This document shows positions 10,702 to 20,800 of a DNA stretch of 64,000 nucleotides, in pieces. Numbering within the stretch: position 1 is the first letter of the stretch; each line of letters opens with the position of its first letter. The position numbers were made by a program, and so were the translations under genes. The stretch lies in NCBI GenBank assembly GCA_030323885.1, contig CM059193.1, forward strand, positions 90,101,825 through 90,165,824. Direction: 5' to 3'. Origin of the DNA: Branchipolynoe longqiensis. Taxonomy: Eukaryota; Annelida; Polychaeta; Phyllodocida; Polynoidae. Under the pieces are notes generated by a model. The model did no database searches, was not told where the DNA came from, and saw only the letters and a list, made by a program, of their open reading frames with translations.

Positions 10702-11430
10702 CTATGTCATGGTCCTAAAAGTGCAAATAACATGACCAAAGTCATAGTTCTTAAAAAGCCAGTATCATGACCAACGTCATGGTTTTTAAAGGGCCAGTAC
10801 CATGCCCAATATTATGCTGCCATGCCCATCATCACGGTTCTTAAAGGGCCAGTAATATGCCCAATATCATGGTAGTCAAAGGGTCAGTAAGTAGGTTTTG
10901 GTTCTTAATGATGCAGAACGATGAACAATGCCATGCTTCTTAAAGTGGCAGTGACATAACCAATTGTACGGTTATTAAAGGGCTAGCAACATGACCAACG
11001 TCATGCTTCTTAAAGAGCTAGTAACATGACAACCAGCATGGTTCTTAAATGGCCAGTACCATGACTAATGTCATTGGTGCTTAAAGAGCTACTAACATGA
11101 CCAATGTCATGGTTGTTAAAGGGCCATAAACATTACCAATATCATGGTTCTTATATGGGCAGCAACATGATTAATGCCATGGTTACATGACTACAGTGAT
11201 GGTAGTTAAAGGAGCAGTTACATGACCAAGGTCATGTTTGCGCAAATGCCATGATCCTTAAAGGGCTACTAACCTGACCAATGTCACCGTTCTTAAAGAG
11301 GTAGTCACATGACCGATGTAATGGTTCTTGAATTGTAACATGGTTGATGGCATGGTTCTTAAAGTGGCAGAGGCATGAGCAACCTCATGATTCTTACCGG
11401 GCCAGTAACATGACCGACACGACTTTATTG
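10702..11430. repeat. 35-bp satellite, main segment
   Basis: About 20 diverged units of acatgaccaatgtcatgg plus ttcttaaagggccagta. Each unit has a small internal dyad (atgacc..ggtcat). Confidence 0.85.
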
Positions 11431-11765
11431 ATTTTTGTTGATAAATGGTTTATGTTCATATGTGATTTGTGAATGCCATAGCACTGGACTACCGACAGTG
11501 TGTAGTAGTTACTACTGTAGTTATTTACATAAAGTTATACAAGATTTGGTTTACTTTAATTAAAGGTACACATCAAACACATTATTTTAGGATTATATCT
11601 CTTCAACGGTGACAAGAACGAACGTTGTGGGTGAAACTTGCGTGATAAAGCATTTGCAAGAACAAAAACCCATAGAAGACAGGAAAAAGCAATTGGAAAG
11701 TAGAACGCTAATAGCAAATACAATGCCATATTTGAAAATGGCAATCATTAGACGGATACACCTGT
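11431..11765. other. unassigned, AT-rich
   Basis: No repeat or gene recognised. A short frame across 11,609-11,760 runs straight into the C-rich array and has no support. Confidence 0.5.
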
Positions 11766-12482
11766 CAAACACACCACCCCCACCCTTCTCAAACACTCTC
11801 CGCCCCGCCCCACCCGCCTGCCCCACCACGCCCAGCCCCCACCCTAACCGGCCCGATCCCTCCCCGCCCCGCCCAGTCCAGCCCCCATCCATACCCGCTC
11901 TACCCCGCCCCCGCCCGCCCCCCCGCCCCAGCCCGACCCCGCGGCTACCAATCCCAGCCCACCCCCTCTCTGCCCCACCTAACCGACCTGCCCCAGCCAA
12001 ATCCCCCCACCCCCCGCCCCACCCAACTTCAGTGACATAGGCTGCCAGTGACATTGGCTGCCAAGTTAGCTGGCAAAATTAGACATGCTCACCTCACCTA
12101 ACCACCCCGGCCCTACCTACGCCCACCCCATCCCTGCCCTTCCCTGCTCCACCCGCTGACACCCACACCCATCCTTCCTCGCCCACCCCCTTCCCCGCCC
12201 CTGCCCACCACCCACCCCCATCCGTCTAGCACCGTCCACCACACCCCCCACCACCCAACCCTTACCTAGCCCAGCCCAGCCCAGCCCAGTCCAGCCCAGC
12301 CAAACCCCACTCAACTCCGCCGAACCCCGCCCAACTCCGCCGAAAACTGCCCATCTCCGCCCAGCTCCGATCAGCTCTGCCCAGCTCCGCCCAGTCCAGC
12401 CCAACCCCGCCCAGCTCCGCCCAACCCCACCCAGCTCTACCCAGCCCCGCCTAGCCCCGCCCAACCCCGCCCAGCCCCGCCA
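11766..12482. repeat. C-rich array, first (partial) higher-order unit
   Basis: Plus-strand C-rich DNA of ccgcccc, cagcccagcc and ctccgcccagctccg motifs. From about 12,270 it matches the right third of the complete unit that follows (compare 13,380-13,594), ending at the shared boundary cattgtcacatagagaat. Confidence 0.85.
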
Positions 12483-13594
12483 TTGTCACATAGAGAATCT
12501 GTGAGACGCCTACATTCATCCCATCCACACCCCCACCCATTACGGCCAAACTAACCATGGAACTCCCTGCCTCGCCCTGCCCCGCCCTGCCCCGCCCTGC
12601 CCCTCCCTGCCCCTCCCTGCCACACCCTGCACCACCCTGTCCCGCTCTGCCCCGCCCTGCCCCGCTCTGCCCCTCCCTGCCCCGCCCTGCCCGGCCCTGC
12701 CCCCCATGCCCGCCTGCCCCGCCCTGCCCCGCCCTGCCCCGCCCTGCCCCACACTGCCCCACCCTGCCGAGCCCCTAAGAACTCCACAGCCCACCTCCTG
12801 CTCCCCTCGACCTCCTCACCAATCCACATCTCCGCTGAGACAGTCAAAGGCAGGTGGTTTTGTGTGCCCCGGCCAGTCCGGTCCTGCCCCGTTCAGCCCA
12901 ACCCAGCCCAGCCTGGCCCAGCCCAGCCCAGCCCAGGCCAGCCTGGCCCAGCCCAGCCCAGCCCAGCCCAGCCCACCCCCCTTCAGCCCACTCCAGGCCA
13001 GCTCAGCCCAGCCCAGCCCAGCCCAGCCCAGCCCAGCCCAGCCCAGCCCAGCCCAGCCCAGCCCAGCCCAGCCCAGCCCAACCCAGGCCAGCCCAGCCCA
13101 GCCCAACCCAGTCCAGCCCAGCCCAGCCCAGCCCAGCCCAGCCCAGCCCAGCCCAGCCCAGCCCAGCCCAGCCCAGCCCAGCCCAGCCCAGCCCAACCCA
13201 GTCCAGCCCAGCCCAGCCCAGCCCAGCCCAGCCCAGCCCACCCCCGCTCAGCCCAACCCAGGCCAGCTCAGCTCAGCCCAGCCCAGCCCAGCTCAGCCCA
13301 GCCCAGCCCAGCCCAGCCCATCAGAGCCCAGCCAAGCCCAGCCCAGCCCAGCCAAGCCCAGGCCAGCCCAGCCCACCCAGCCCAGCCCAACCCAGCCCAG
13401 CCCAGTCCAGCCCAGCCAAACCACACTCAACTCCGCCGAACCCCGCCCAAATCCGCCGAACACTGGCCAGCTCCGCCCAGCTCCGATCAGCTCTGCCCAG
13501 CTCCGCCCAGCCCAGCCCAACCCCGCCCAGCTCCTCCCAAACACGCCCAGCTCTACCCAGCCCCGCGCATCCCCGCCCAGCCCCGCCCATCCCC
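12483..13594. repeat. C-rich 1.1-kb higher-order unit, copy 2
   Basis: Order within the unit: boundary (cattgtcacatagagaat, then catggaactccctgcc), a (ccctgcccc)n array, a non-repetitive shoulder (cctcgacctcctcaccaatc to gccagtccggtcctgcc), an (agccc)n array of about 500 bp, then ctccgcccaac-type repeats. The same boundary recurs 1,112 bp later. All frames are proline-rich or glycine/tryptophan-rich shadows. Confidence 0.9.
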
Positions 13595-14640
13595 GACATT
13601 GTCACATAGAGAATATGTGAGACGCCTACATTCACCGCACCCACACCCCGCCCATTACCGCCAAACTAACCATGGAACTCCCTGCCCCTCCCTGCCCCTC
13701 CCTGCCCCACCCTGCCCTGCCCTGTCCCAATCTGCCCCGCCCTGCCCCGCCCTGCCCCACCCTGCCCCGCCCTGCCCCTCCCTGCCCCGCCCTGCCCTGC
13801 CCTGCCCGACCATGCCCTGCCCTGTCCCGCCCTGACCCGCCCTGCCCCACCCTGCCCCACCCTGCCGCGCCCCTCAGAACTCCACATCACTTATTTGATG
13901 GCGCCCATCCCTCAATTCTGCAGCTCCACCCTGTCCCGCCCACCTCCTGCTCCCCTCGACCTCCTCACCAATCCACCTCTCCGCTGAGACAGTCAAAGGC
14001 AGGTTGTTTTGTGTGCCCCGGCCAGTCCGGTCCTGCCCCGTTCAGCCCAACCCAGCCCAGCCCGGCCCAGCCCACCCCAGCCCAGGCCAGCCCGGCCCAG
14101 CCCAGCCCAGCCCAGCCCAGCCCAGCCCAGCCCAGCCCAGCCCACCCCCCGTTCAGCCCAACCCAGCCCAGCCCAGCCCAGCCCAGCCCAGCCCAGCCCA
14201 GCCCAGCCCAGCCCAGCCCAGCCCAGCCCACCTCAGCCCAGCCCAGCCCAGCCCAGCCCAGCCCAGCCCAGCCCAGCCCAGCCCAGCCCACCCCGGTTCA
14301 GCCCAACACAGGCCAGCTCAGCCCAACCCAGCCCAGCCCAGCCCAGCCCAGCCCAGCCCAACCCAGCCAAGCCCAGCCAAGCCAAGCCCAGCCAAGCCCA
14401 GCCCAGCCAAGCCAAGCCAAGCCCAGCCAAGCCCACCCCCGTTCAGCCCAACCCAGGCCAGCCCAGCCCAGCCCAGCCCAGCCCAGCCCAGCCCAGCCCA
14501 GCCCAGCCCAGCCAAGCCAAGCCAAGCCAAGCCCAGCCAAGCCCAGCCAAGCCAAGCCAAGCCTAGACCAGTCCCGGCCCAGCCAAGCCAAGCCAAGCCC
14601 AGCCCAGCCTAGCCCTGTCCCGGCCTGCCCAATCCACTCT
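13595..14640. repeat. C-rich 1.1-kb higher-order unit, copy 3
   Basis: Same order as copy 2, but with 50 extra bases in the shoulder (cacttatttgatggcgccca) that copy 2 lacks and the inverted copy near 17,340 has. It ends in agccaagccaagccc variants without the ctccgccc segment. Confidence 0.9.
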
Positions 14641-14659
14641 CCACCATGCCTCTTAACTA

Positions 14660-15350
14660 TTGCGTGACAGTGTCCGGTTCCACTAGCACCGCCCCGCCTC
14701 GACCCGCCCCTCTACTTCCTCCGTAACACTCCTCCACACACCCACATACCCCCCCCCCTCCCCGCCGACCTCCCGCCCCACACACACACCTGCCACGCCG
14801 TGCGTGTGCAGGCGCCCGCTCGGAGCTAATCACACGTATAGACAATAAAACCAGCCGATCTGGATGGCGTGATTTATACGCCTGTAAATTGGCGGCGCCG
14901 AGCCCGCGGGCCGACGGCGCGAGGGGACGGGATGAGGTGGGGTCCGGGCGGCGGGTGGGCGCGGGGAGGCGAGGGTCGGGACCGGCTAGAGGCGGGGGCG
15001 GGGACGGGGGTAGGGACCGGGGAGATACGGGGTCGGGGTGCCGGGTAGGTTGGATCTGGGGAGTGAGAAGATGGGGAGAGGCGGGTGCGGGTACCGGGGG
15101 ATGTGAGGACTGTCCCGGGGGTGGGTGATTGGAGCCGGGTAGACGGGGCTGGGTGCCCGGGACGTGGGGAGTCGAGGCGGAAGGATGGAGGAGGGCGGGG
15201 ACATGTTATCACGGTGCCTGAAGTGCGGGTGGACGGAGCCGGCGGCGCTGGGGGACTGCGTTGGGTGCTTGGCGGGGGGGGGGGCGGTGGTCGGGACCGG
15301 TAGCGGGGGTGGGGGCAGGGGTCGCAGGGGGTCGAGGTCGGCCCGAGACT
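14660..15350. other. CpG-rich, G-rich unassigned region
   Basis: Dense CpG at 14,885-15,000 (cggcggcgccgagcccgcgg) and long G runs to 15,350. It could be a CpG-island-like segment or decayed GC-rich repeat. Several frames are open on both strands, as expected from composition, and none has recognisable content. Confidence 0.4.
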
Positions 15351-15427
15351 AGCAGGGTTAGGGGGTTGATATACTTGCTCCCAATCACCAACAAATCACC
15401 GCCCGATTCAGCCAGTGTTTTGGTTTT

Positions 15428-15640
15428 ACACTCATTGATTAAGCGGGGGGAAATTTCAATCACTGACAATTAGGCTTCCTCATTTCATTACTCAATTGCC
15501 CAGTGTGGAGCATCAGGTTTGGTAGCAAGTCGTATATATTTTGAAGTCATTGCTTTGAACCGACTGATGTTTGAAGCCGAGTTTCTAATCCCATAACCGG
15601 ACACACGCAAATTGGGCCTCAACACATTTGGCCATCCGAG
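15428..15640 (-). repeat. SINE short subfamily, diverged
   Basis: The left end (gattaagcggggggaaattt, then gcttcctcattt) matches the short-subfamily 3' end. The right end (acacatttggccatccgag) is the remnant of the tRNA-like head. Confidence 0.65.
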
Positions 15641-15646
15641 TAAAGC

Positions 15647-15745
15647 CAATGGATCCCAGCAAATTGATACTTCTCGCCCCCTAGCCTTCGGCCCAGCAAT
15701 ACTAGTAGAGGGCATCGACTGGTTCATGTAATATGACGGCAGCTC
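15647..15745 (+). repeat. SINE body fragment
   Basis: The segment gcaaattgatacttctcgcc, then cctagccttcggcccagcaa and agggcatcgactggttcatg, is body sequence in the opposite orientation to the copy just left of it. Head and tail are missing. Confidence 0.6.
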
Positions 15746-15831
15746 AGCGATGTCCTAGTGAGGTCACATTTTACAGTTAATATGAGTACTTGCTGTCATA
15801 TCGTGATATTTACAGGTACGAAGCTGAGTAT

Positions 15832-16005
15832 TGTGAAAGTACAACGTCTGAACACTTTGACTTCTGGATACTGAATGCTTTATTCACCGTCCAGGGTCCT
15901 GAACTGCCGGCACCCTTTAACTCTGACATCATTACATTTACATATTCCTTTGTTCTCCACTCATGCCTGGATGTATTTTATGCATATATTACAAGTACCA
16001 CTTGG
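15832..16005 (-). repeat. LTR-like repeat, copy A
   Basis: About 85% similar by eye to 62,989-63,150 and, inverted and more diverged, to 63,905-64,000. On the minus strand it has a gtgaataaag polyadenylation-like signal and ends ctttcaca, so I read it as an LTR fragment or solo LTR. The antisense open frame HFDFWILNALFTVQG seen in both copies is most simply a by-product of this similarity. Confidence 0.5.
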
Positions 16006-16010
16006 TATTG

Positions 16011-16590
16011 TATATGAAGAGTTCATGTGCAAAACCATGAATGCCAGTCCAAAAGTGGAGATAGACATTGGAATGAAACCCTCAACAACATGTCGACACC
16101 GTGGTGTTTGTTCTCTGTAGTGGAGTGGTTAGAGTGTCTGACTTTTTTGTAGGTCAGACTCCTAATCTGAAGGTTGGTGGTTTGATACCATGTGCCCCAC
16201 CTCTGCCAATTTGGATTTCCACCGCTGTGTATAACTGACAGCGCCATCAAAGGCAAGTTGCTCTCATACCATGTCTATGTGGTGTGGGAGGTTAAAAATC
16301 CCTTGGGTCTGTAAAAGTGTAGGCTCGGGCTTTCTATTGATAAACAGCATAATGGTGAAAACAAGCCTATTCAGACTTATCTATGATAGGCAGTATAAAT
16401 CTTCCACACACAAAACTACTTTATTTTGTTATATTCCTTGTGTTTTGTTTGATTGCTCCATAACCATGTGATGATATGAAAAGTGGAATTAGTGAGAATT
16501 ATTTTCAGGTAAAGATCTTTTATTTAAATTACATTGTTGGATTGGCGTTTACGTGAATTTGGGCCTGACATCTTCATATATATATATTGT
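16011..16590. mobile_element. TIR element (family T1) carrying a tRNA-like SINE
   Basis: The left terminus tatatgaagagttcatgtgc and the inverted right terminus (gtttacgtgaatttgggcct, then gacatcttcatatata) pair over about 45 bp and abut TA repeats. Inside, 16,118-16,400 holds a tRNA-like head (gagtggttagagtgtctgac, B-box-like ggtttgatacc) and a body also found inverted at 37,575-37,790 inside a second T1 copy. The flanking T1 sequence differs at the two sites, so the insertions look independent. Confidence 0.75.
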
Positions 16591-16629
16591 ATTTGATGAA
16601 AACATGTGTGGGGGTTGAGGGGGTAGGTG

Positions 16630-16800
16630 GTCGCGCCGAGCTGGGCTTCTGCTGTAATATACGTGAGGTATACCAAAGTATGCGAGTATAAAGATACATA
16701 AGGGTTAATTATTAGTATTTGTTATACTCCGTAAGACCAACATTGTACCTGTGGCTCCATCTTCCATCCTCGCCTCCACTGGATGTCGACCTGTGTCAGT
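16630..16800. repeat. dispersed repeat related to 49,725-49,920
   Basis: Shared features in the same order: tatgcgagtataaa, ttgttatactccgtaagacc, then ggatgtcgacctgtgtcagt. Possibly LTR-derived (TATA-like then a C/T-rich end). Also compare 23,700 and 23,970. Confidence 0.45.
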
Positions 16801-16804
16801 CGCA

Positions 16805-17345
16805 CCCTGCTGGGCTGGGCTGGGCTGGTCTGAGGCTGGTCTGAGGCTGGTCTGAGGCTGGTCTGACGCTGGTCTGAGGCTGGTCTGAGGCTGGGCTGGG
16901 CTGGGCTGGGCTGGGCTGGGCTGGGCTGGGCTGGGCTGGGCTGGGCTGGGCTGGGCTGGGCTGGGCTGGGCTGGGCTGGGCTGGGCTGGGCTGGGCTGGG
17001 CTGGGCTGGGCTGGGCTGGGCTGGGCTGGGCTGGGCTGGGCTGGGCTGGGCTGGGCTGGGCTGGGCTGGGCTGGCTGGGCTGGGCTGGGCTGGGCTGGGC
17101 TGCATTAGGCTGGGCTGAGCGGGGCAGTACGGACTGGCTGGAACAAACTGAACAACCTGCCATTGACTGTCTAAGTGGAGAAGCGGAGTGGTGAGGAGGT
17201 CGAGGGGAGGGGGAGAGGGAGAGGGAGGGTGGAGCCAGAGAATTGAGGGATGGGGGCCGGGTGTGGGTGGGGGCGGGGAAGTCAATTGGGGCAGGACGCG
17301 GCAAACTTGTTAGCCTATATCGCGCACCATCAAATAAGTGATGTG
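16805..17345 (-). repeat. inverted copy of the C-rich composite: (GGGCT)n array and shoulder
   Basis: About 230 bp of near-perfect gggct pentamers, then the shoulder in reverse (ggaacaaactgaacaacctg, ccattgactgtctaagtgg, gaggaggtcgaggg), then catcaaataagtgatgtgta. It is the reverse complement of the shoulder at 13,870-14,040. A short triplication of tctgaggctgg lies at 16,830-16,890. Confidence 0.85.
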
Positions 17346-17550
17346 TAGTTGTGCGGGGCGGGGCAGGGCGGGACAGGGCGGGGCAGGGCGGGCCAGGGCG
17401 GAGCAGGGCGGGGCAGGGCGGGACACGGCGGGGCGGGGCGGGGCGGGGCGGGGCGGGGCGGGGCGGGGCGGGGCGGGGCGGGGGCGGGGCGGGGCGGAGG
17501 GGCGGGGCGGGCGGGGCGGGGCGGGGCTGGGCGGGGCGGGCGGGGGGGTA
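17346..17550 (-). repeat. (GGGGC)n array of the inverted composite
   Basis: Repeats of ggggcagggc, then pure ggggc pentamers, equivalent to the (ccctgcccc)n part of the plus-strand units. G-quadruplex potential. Confidence 0.85.
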
Positions 17551-17710
17551 TTGATGTCGACACGGTTAGTTCTAGTTTGCAACTGTCTTTATTTAGAACT
17601 TACTGGAGACCTCTTCCGTTCACCTACGTGGCATTATGTCTTCGTACAGCTACACACATTAATTAGGGCTTACATCGGCTGCCAATCCTGATTATCTGAC
17701 GTCAAGTGTT

Positions 17711-17715
17711 GTTAG
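17711..17715. repeat. 5-bp target site duplication, left
   Basis: GTTAG immediately before the 5' LTR, matching GTTAG at 22,379-22,383 immediately after the 3' LTR. Confidence 0.9.
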
Positions 17716-17840
17716 TGTGATGTATCTGTGTCATAAGTAACCATGATGTAACCATGCGGTGATGTGTGGGGCATGCTGGTAAGGGCAAGAGAAATAAAGA
17801 GTTCCATCACATAACTCAAGGAGTTCAGAAGTTCTTTACA
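17716..17840 (+). repeat. 5' LTR (125 bp)
   Basis: Starts TGTGATGTATC and ends TTCTTTACA. Contains an AATAAA at 17,793-17,798, about 40 bp before the end. Exceptionally short for an LTR, so U3 promoter content must be minimal. Confidence 0.93.
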
Positions 17841-17858
17841 TGGTGTCAGATGTCTAGG
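17841..17858 (+). promoter_or_regulatory. primer-binding site, tRNA-Leu-like
   Basis: TGGTGTCAGA follows the LTR directly. It is complementary to the 3' end of many animal tRNA-Leu species (ending TGACACCA). The match weakens after ten bases. Confidence 0.7.
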
Positions 17859-17872
17859 GAGAACTACACACA

Positions 17873-20800
17873 ATGGCGTTAACGGGATTAAAACCCCCGT
17901 CTCCGTTGAACGTGGACGATGACATGGCCATAAACTGGAGATCGTGGTTGTTAGCATATGAGATTTATGCGACAGCGTCGGGGGCTTCATCCAAGTCGGA
18001 GAAGGTCCAATGCTGTGTGTTCCTCCATGTCACCGGTCGGGAGGCACAGAAAATACACAAAACATTGAAGATAGAGGCAACTGATCGGGATAAAATTGGA
18101 CCACTAATTGCTGCTTTTAATGAATACTGTGAAGGTAAATCTAACATTACGGTCATTCAATATAAATTCAACTCCTATAATCAAACGACTGAAAACATTG
18201 ACGTATACGTTCGAGAGTTAAAATCACGGGTAGCACATTGTTGCTATGACAACTTGGAGGACTCTTTACTGTGTGATAGGCTGGTATGTGGTGTCAAGGA
18301 TGATACATTACGGAATCGTCTATTACAAACACCAAATTTATCTTTGGATCAATGTGTGCAAATGTGCAGATTAAGTGAGCACAGCGCTAATCAGTTAGTT
18401 AATCATGGTGTTCGTTCAGAAGAGGGCCTGGCCAGCATCAATGCCGCCACAGGACGCCGCCAGGGTTTGCCGTTGCGCCAGTCGCAACCTTGGTTACAGC
18501 CTAATTCTACGAGATTTCGACAAACCAAGCAGCAATATGTGCAATGTGAAAACTGTGGATACAATCATCCGAGGGGAAGTTGTCCTGCTCGTGGCAAGGA
18601 GTGCAACTGTTGTCACAAAATAGGACACTTTCGTAAAGTTTGTCGGTCACAAATGACGCGTAATGTGCCTGTAAATGAGGTACAACTTGACCCTAATAAC
18701 GTTGACGACGTGACGGCCGAAGTAGGTCAAGCTTACGATTTGTTCGTCGGTGCAGTGTACAGCAATGATCACCAAGGTCCTGGATTGTGGTTCACGAATA
18801 TCCACATTGGCGATACGGAGGTTTCATTCAAGTTGGATACCGGTTCGGAGGCGAACATCTTGCCTTTAGATGTATATCACAAGCTTGTAGATGTTGTTTT
18901 GAAACCTTCCAAATGCCATCTCGTGACGTACGACAGTAATCGCATTCGACCAGCTGGAGAGGTGCATCTAGACGTCAACAGTAAAAGACTAAAGTTTCAA
19001 GTCACGGATGCAGGAAGTGCGATCCTAGGAAAAGAAGCTTGTGTTATTCTGGGACTCATAGCTCGTATTGATGTTATTCAGGACTCTCCATATGTCTCTA
19101 AAGCAGAGGACTTGGTAAATAAGTTTTCTGATGTCTTCATTGGTTTAGGCCTTATAAAAGTAAATGCTATTATACATATTGATGTATCTGTACCTCCTGT
19201 CATTGACCCTCCTCGTAGGATACCTGTTGCTATTGCAGATGATGTTAGGCGAGAACTAGACCGTATGTTAGAGTTGGGTGTTATTGTTCAAGAGGAGGAG
19301 CCTACCCCATGGGTCAGCTCTATAACCATTGTCAGGAAGCCGGGGAAGATTAGAATATGCTTGGATCCCACCAAATTAAATAAGGTTATCCTACGTGGCC
19401 CGTATCCTGTACGGACGATTGAGGAGGTCGTATCTCAGATACACGGGTCCAAGTTCTTTTCCGTGTTGGATGCCAATAGCAGTTATTGGCAGGTGAAGCT
19501 AGATGATAATAGTTCTAAGCTTTGTACATTTAATACCCCATGGGGCAGATTCCACTACACCAGGCTGCCATTTGGTATCAAGACGGCGGGTGACATTTTC
19601 ATCAAAGAAATGAATGATATGCTGCATGACCTAAAAGGGGTTCATGTAATTTCGGACGATATATTAGTACATGGCAGAACCATCAGTGAGCACAATGAAC
19701 ACTTAGAAGCAGTGTTGTCCCGAGCCAGGGATATGAATCTAAAATTAAACCCGAAAAAGTCAAAAATTTGTAAACGTAGTGTCAATTATGTAGGGCATCT
19801 ACTTACTGCAGAGGGGTTACGGCCAAATAAGGAGCGAGTACAGGCGATTTTTGACATGCCAGACCCAACTGACAAGCCTGCGGTGCAAAGATTCTTGGGC
19901 ATGATCGGTTATGTTGGCAAATTCATTAGCAACATGGCCCAAATAACTAAACCATTACGAACAGTCATCAAGAAAAATGTTGCTTGGCATTGGGAGGAAG
20001 AACAAATAGCGGCGTTTAAGAAGCTGAAGCAATTGTTGATTAACGCACCTGTCCTAAGATATTTCGATTGTAAAGAGCAAATAACATTACAAGTCGATGC
20101 GTCTAAATTCGGGTTGGGAGCGACAATTTTACAAAATAATCGACCAGTAGCAATGGCGTCTAAGGCTTTAGATGATTGTCAAGTCAGTTACGCCGTAATC
20201 GAAAAAGAACTGCTTGCCATCTGTTTTGGATGTAAGAAATTCCACGAGTACATATATGGAAATAGTATAATCGTTCAGACAGATCACAAACCATTAGAAT
20301 CTATTATGTTAAAGCCGATACATGAACTTTCTGCACCGATGCAGCGTATGAGGATGCGGTTACAAAATTATGATTTAGAAGTTGTTTACACTAAAGGGTC
20401 AACACTTTTTTTTGCAGATACACTATCCAGGGCCCACACTTCTAGCATAGAGCCAAATGACCTCTTTGATAAAGACGTGTCGGTTGCATCCGTGGATATT
20501 GATAAAGACATAATACAGCAGGTCGTTTCAGCGACCAAACTGGACAGTACATTACAAGAAATAATAGTATTGACAATCAATGGCTGGCCGGGGAATCACA
20601 ACATGGTATCGCCACTTATTAGGCCTTTCTACACGTACAATAGGGACATACCTGCCTCTGATGGCTTGGTATTTAAAGGTTCACAAATTATTATTCCAAG
20701 ATCATTGCAGGCAGACATGTTGAACAAAATCCATGAATCGTACTTAGGGATTATTAAGTGCAAGCAATTAGCTCGTGACACCGTTTTCTGGCCTGGCATG

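Noticed and set aside
12706..14667. Proline-rich frames of 200-330 codons (collagen- or extensin-like)
   Set aside because: All three frames are open through the same (AGCCC)n arrays.
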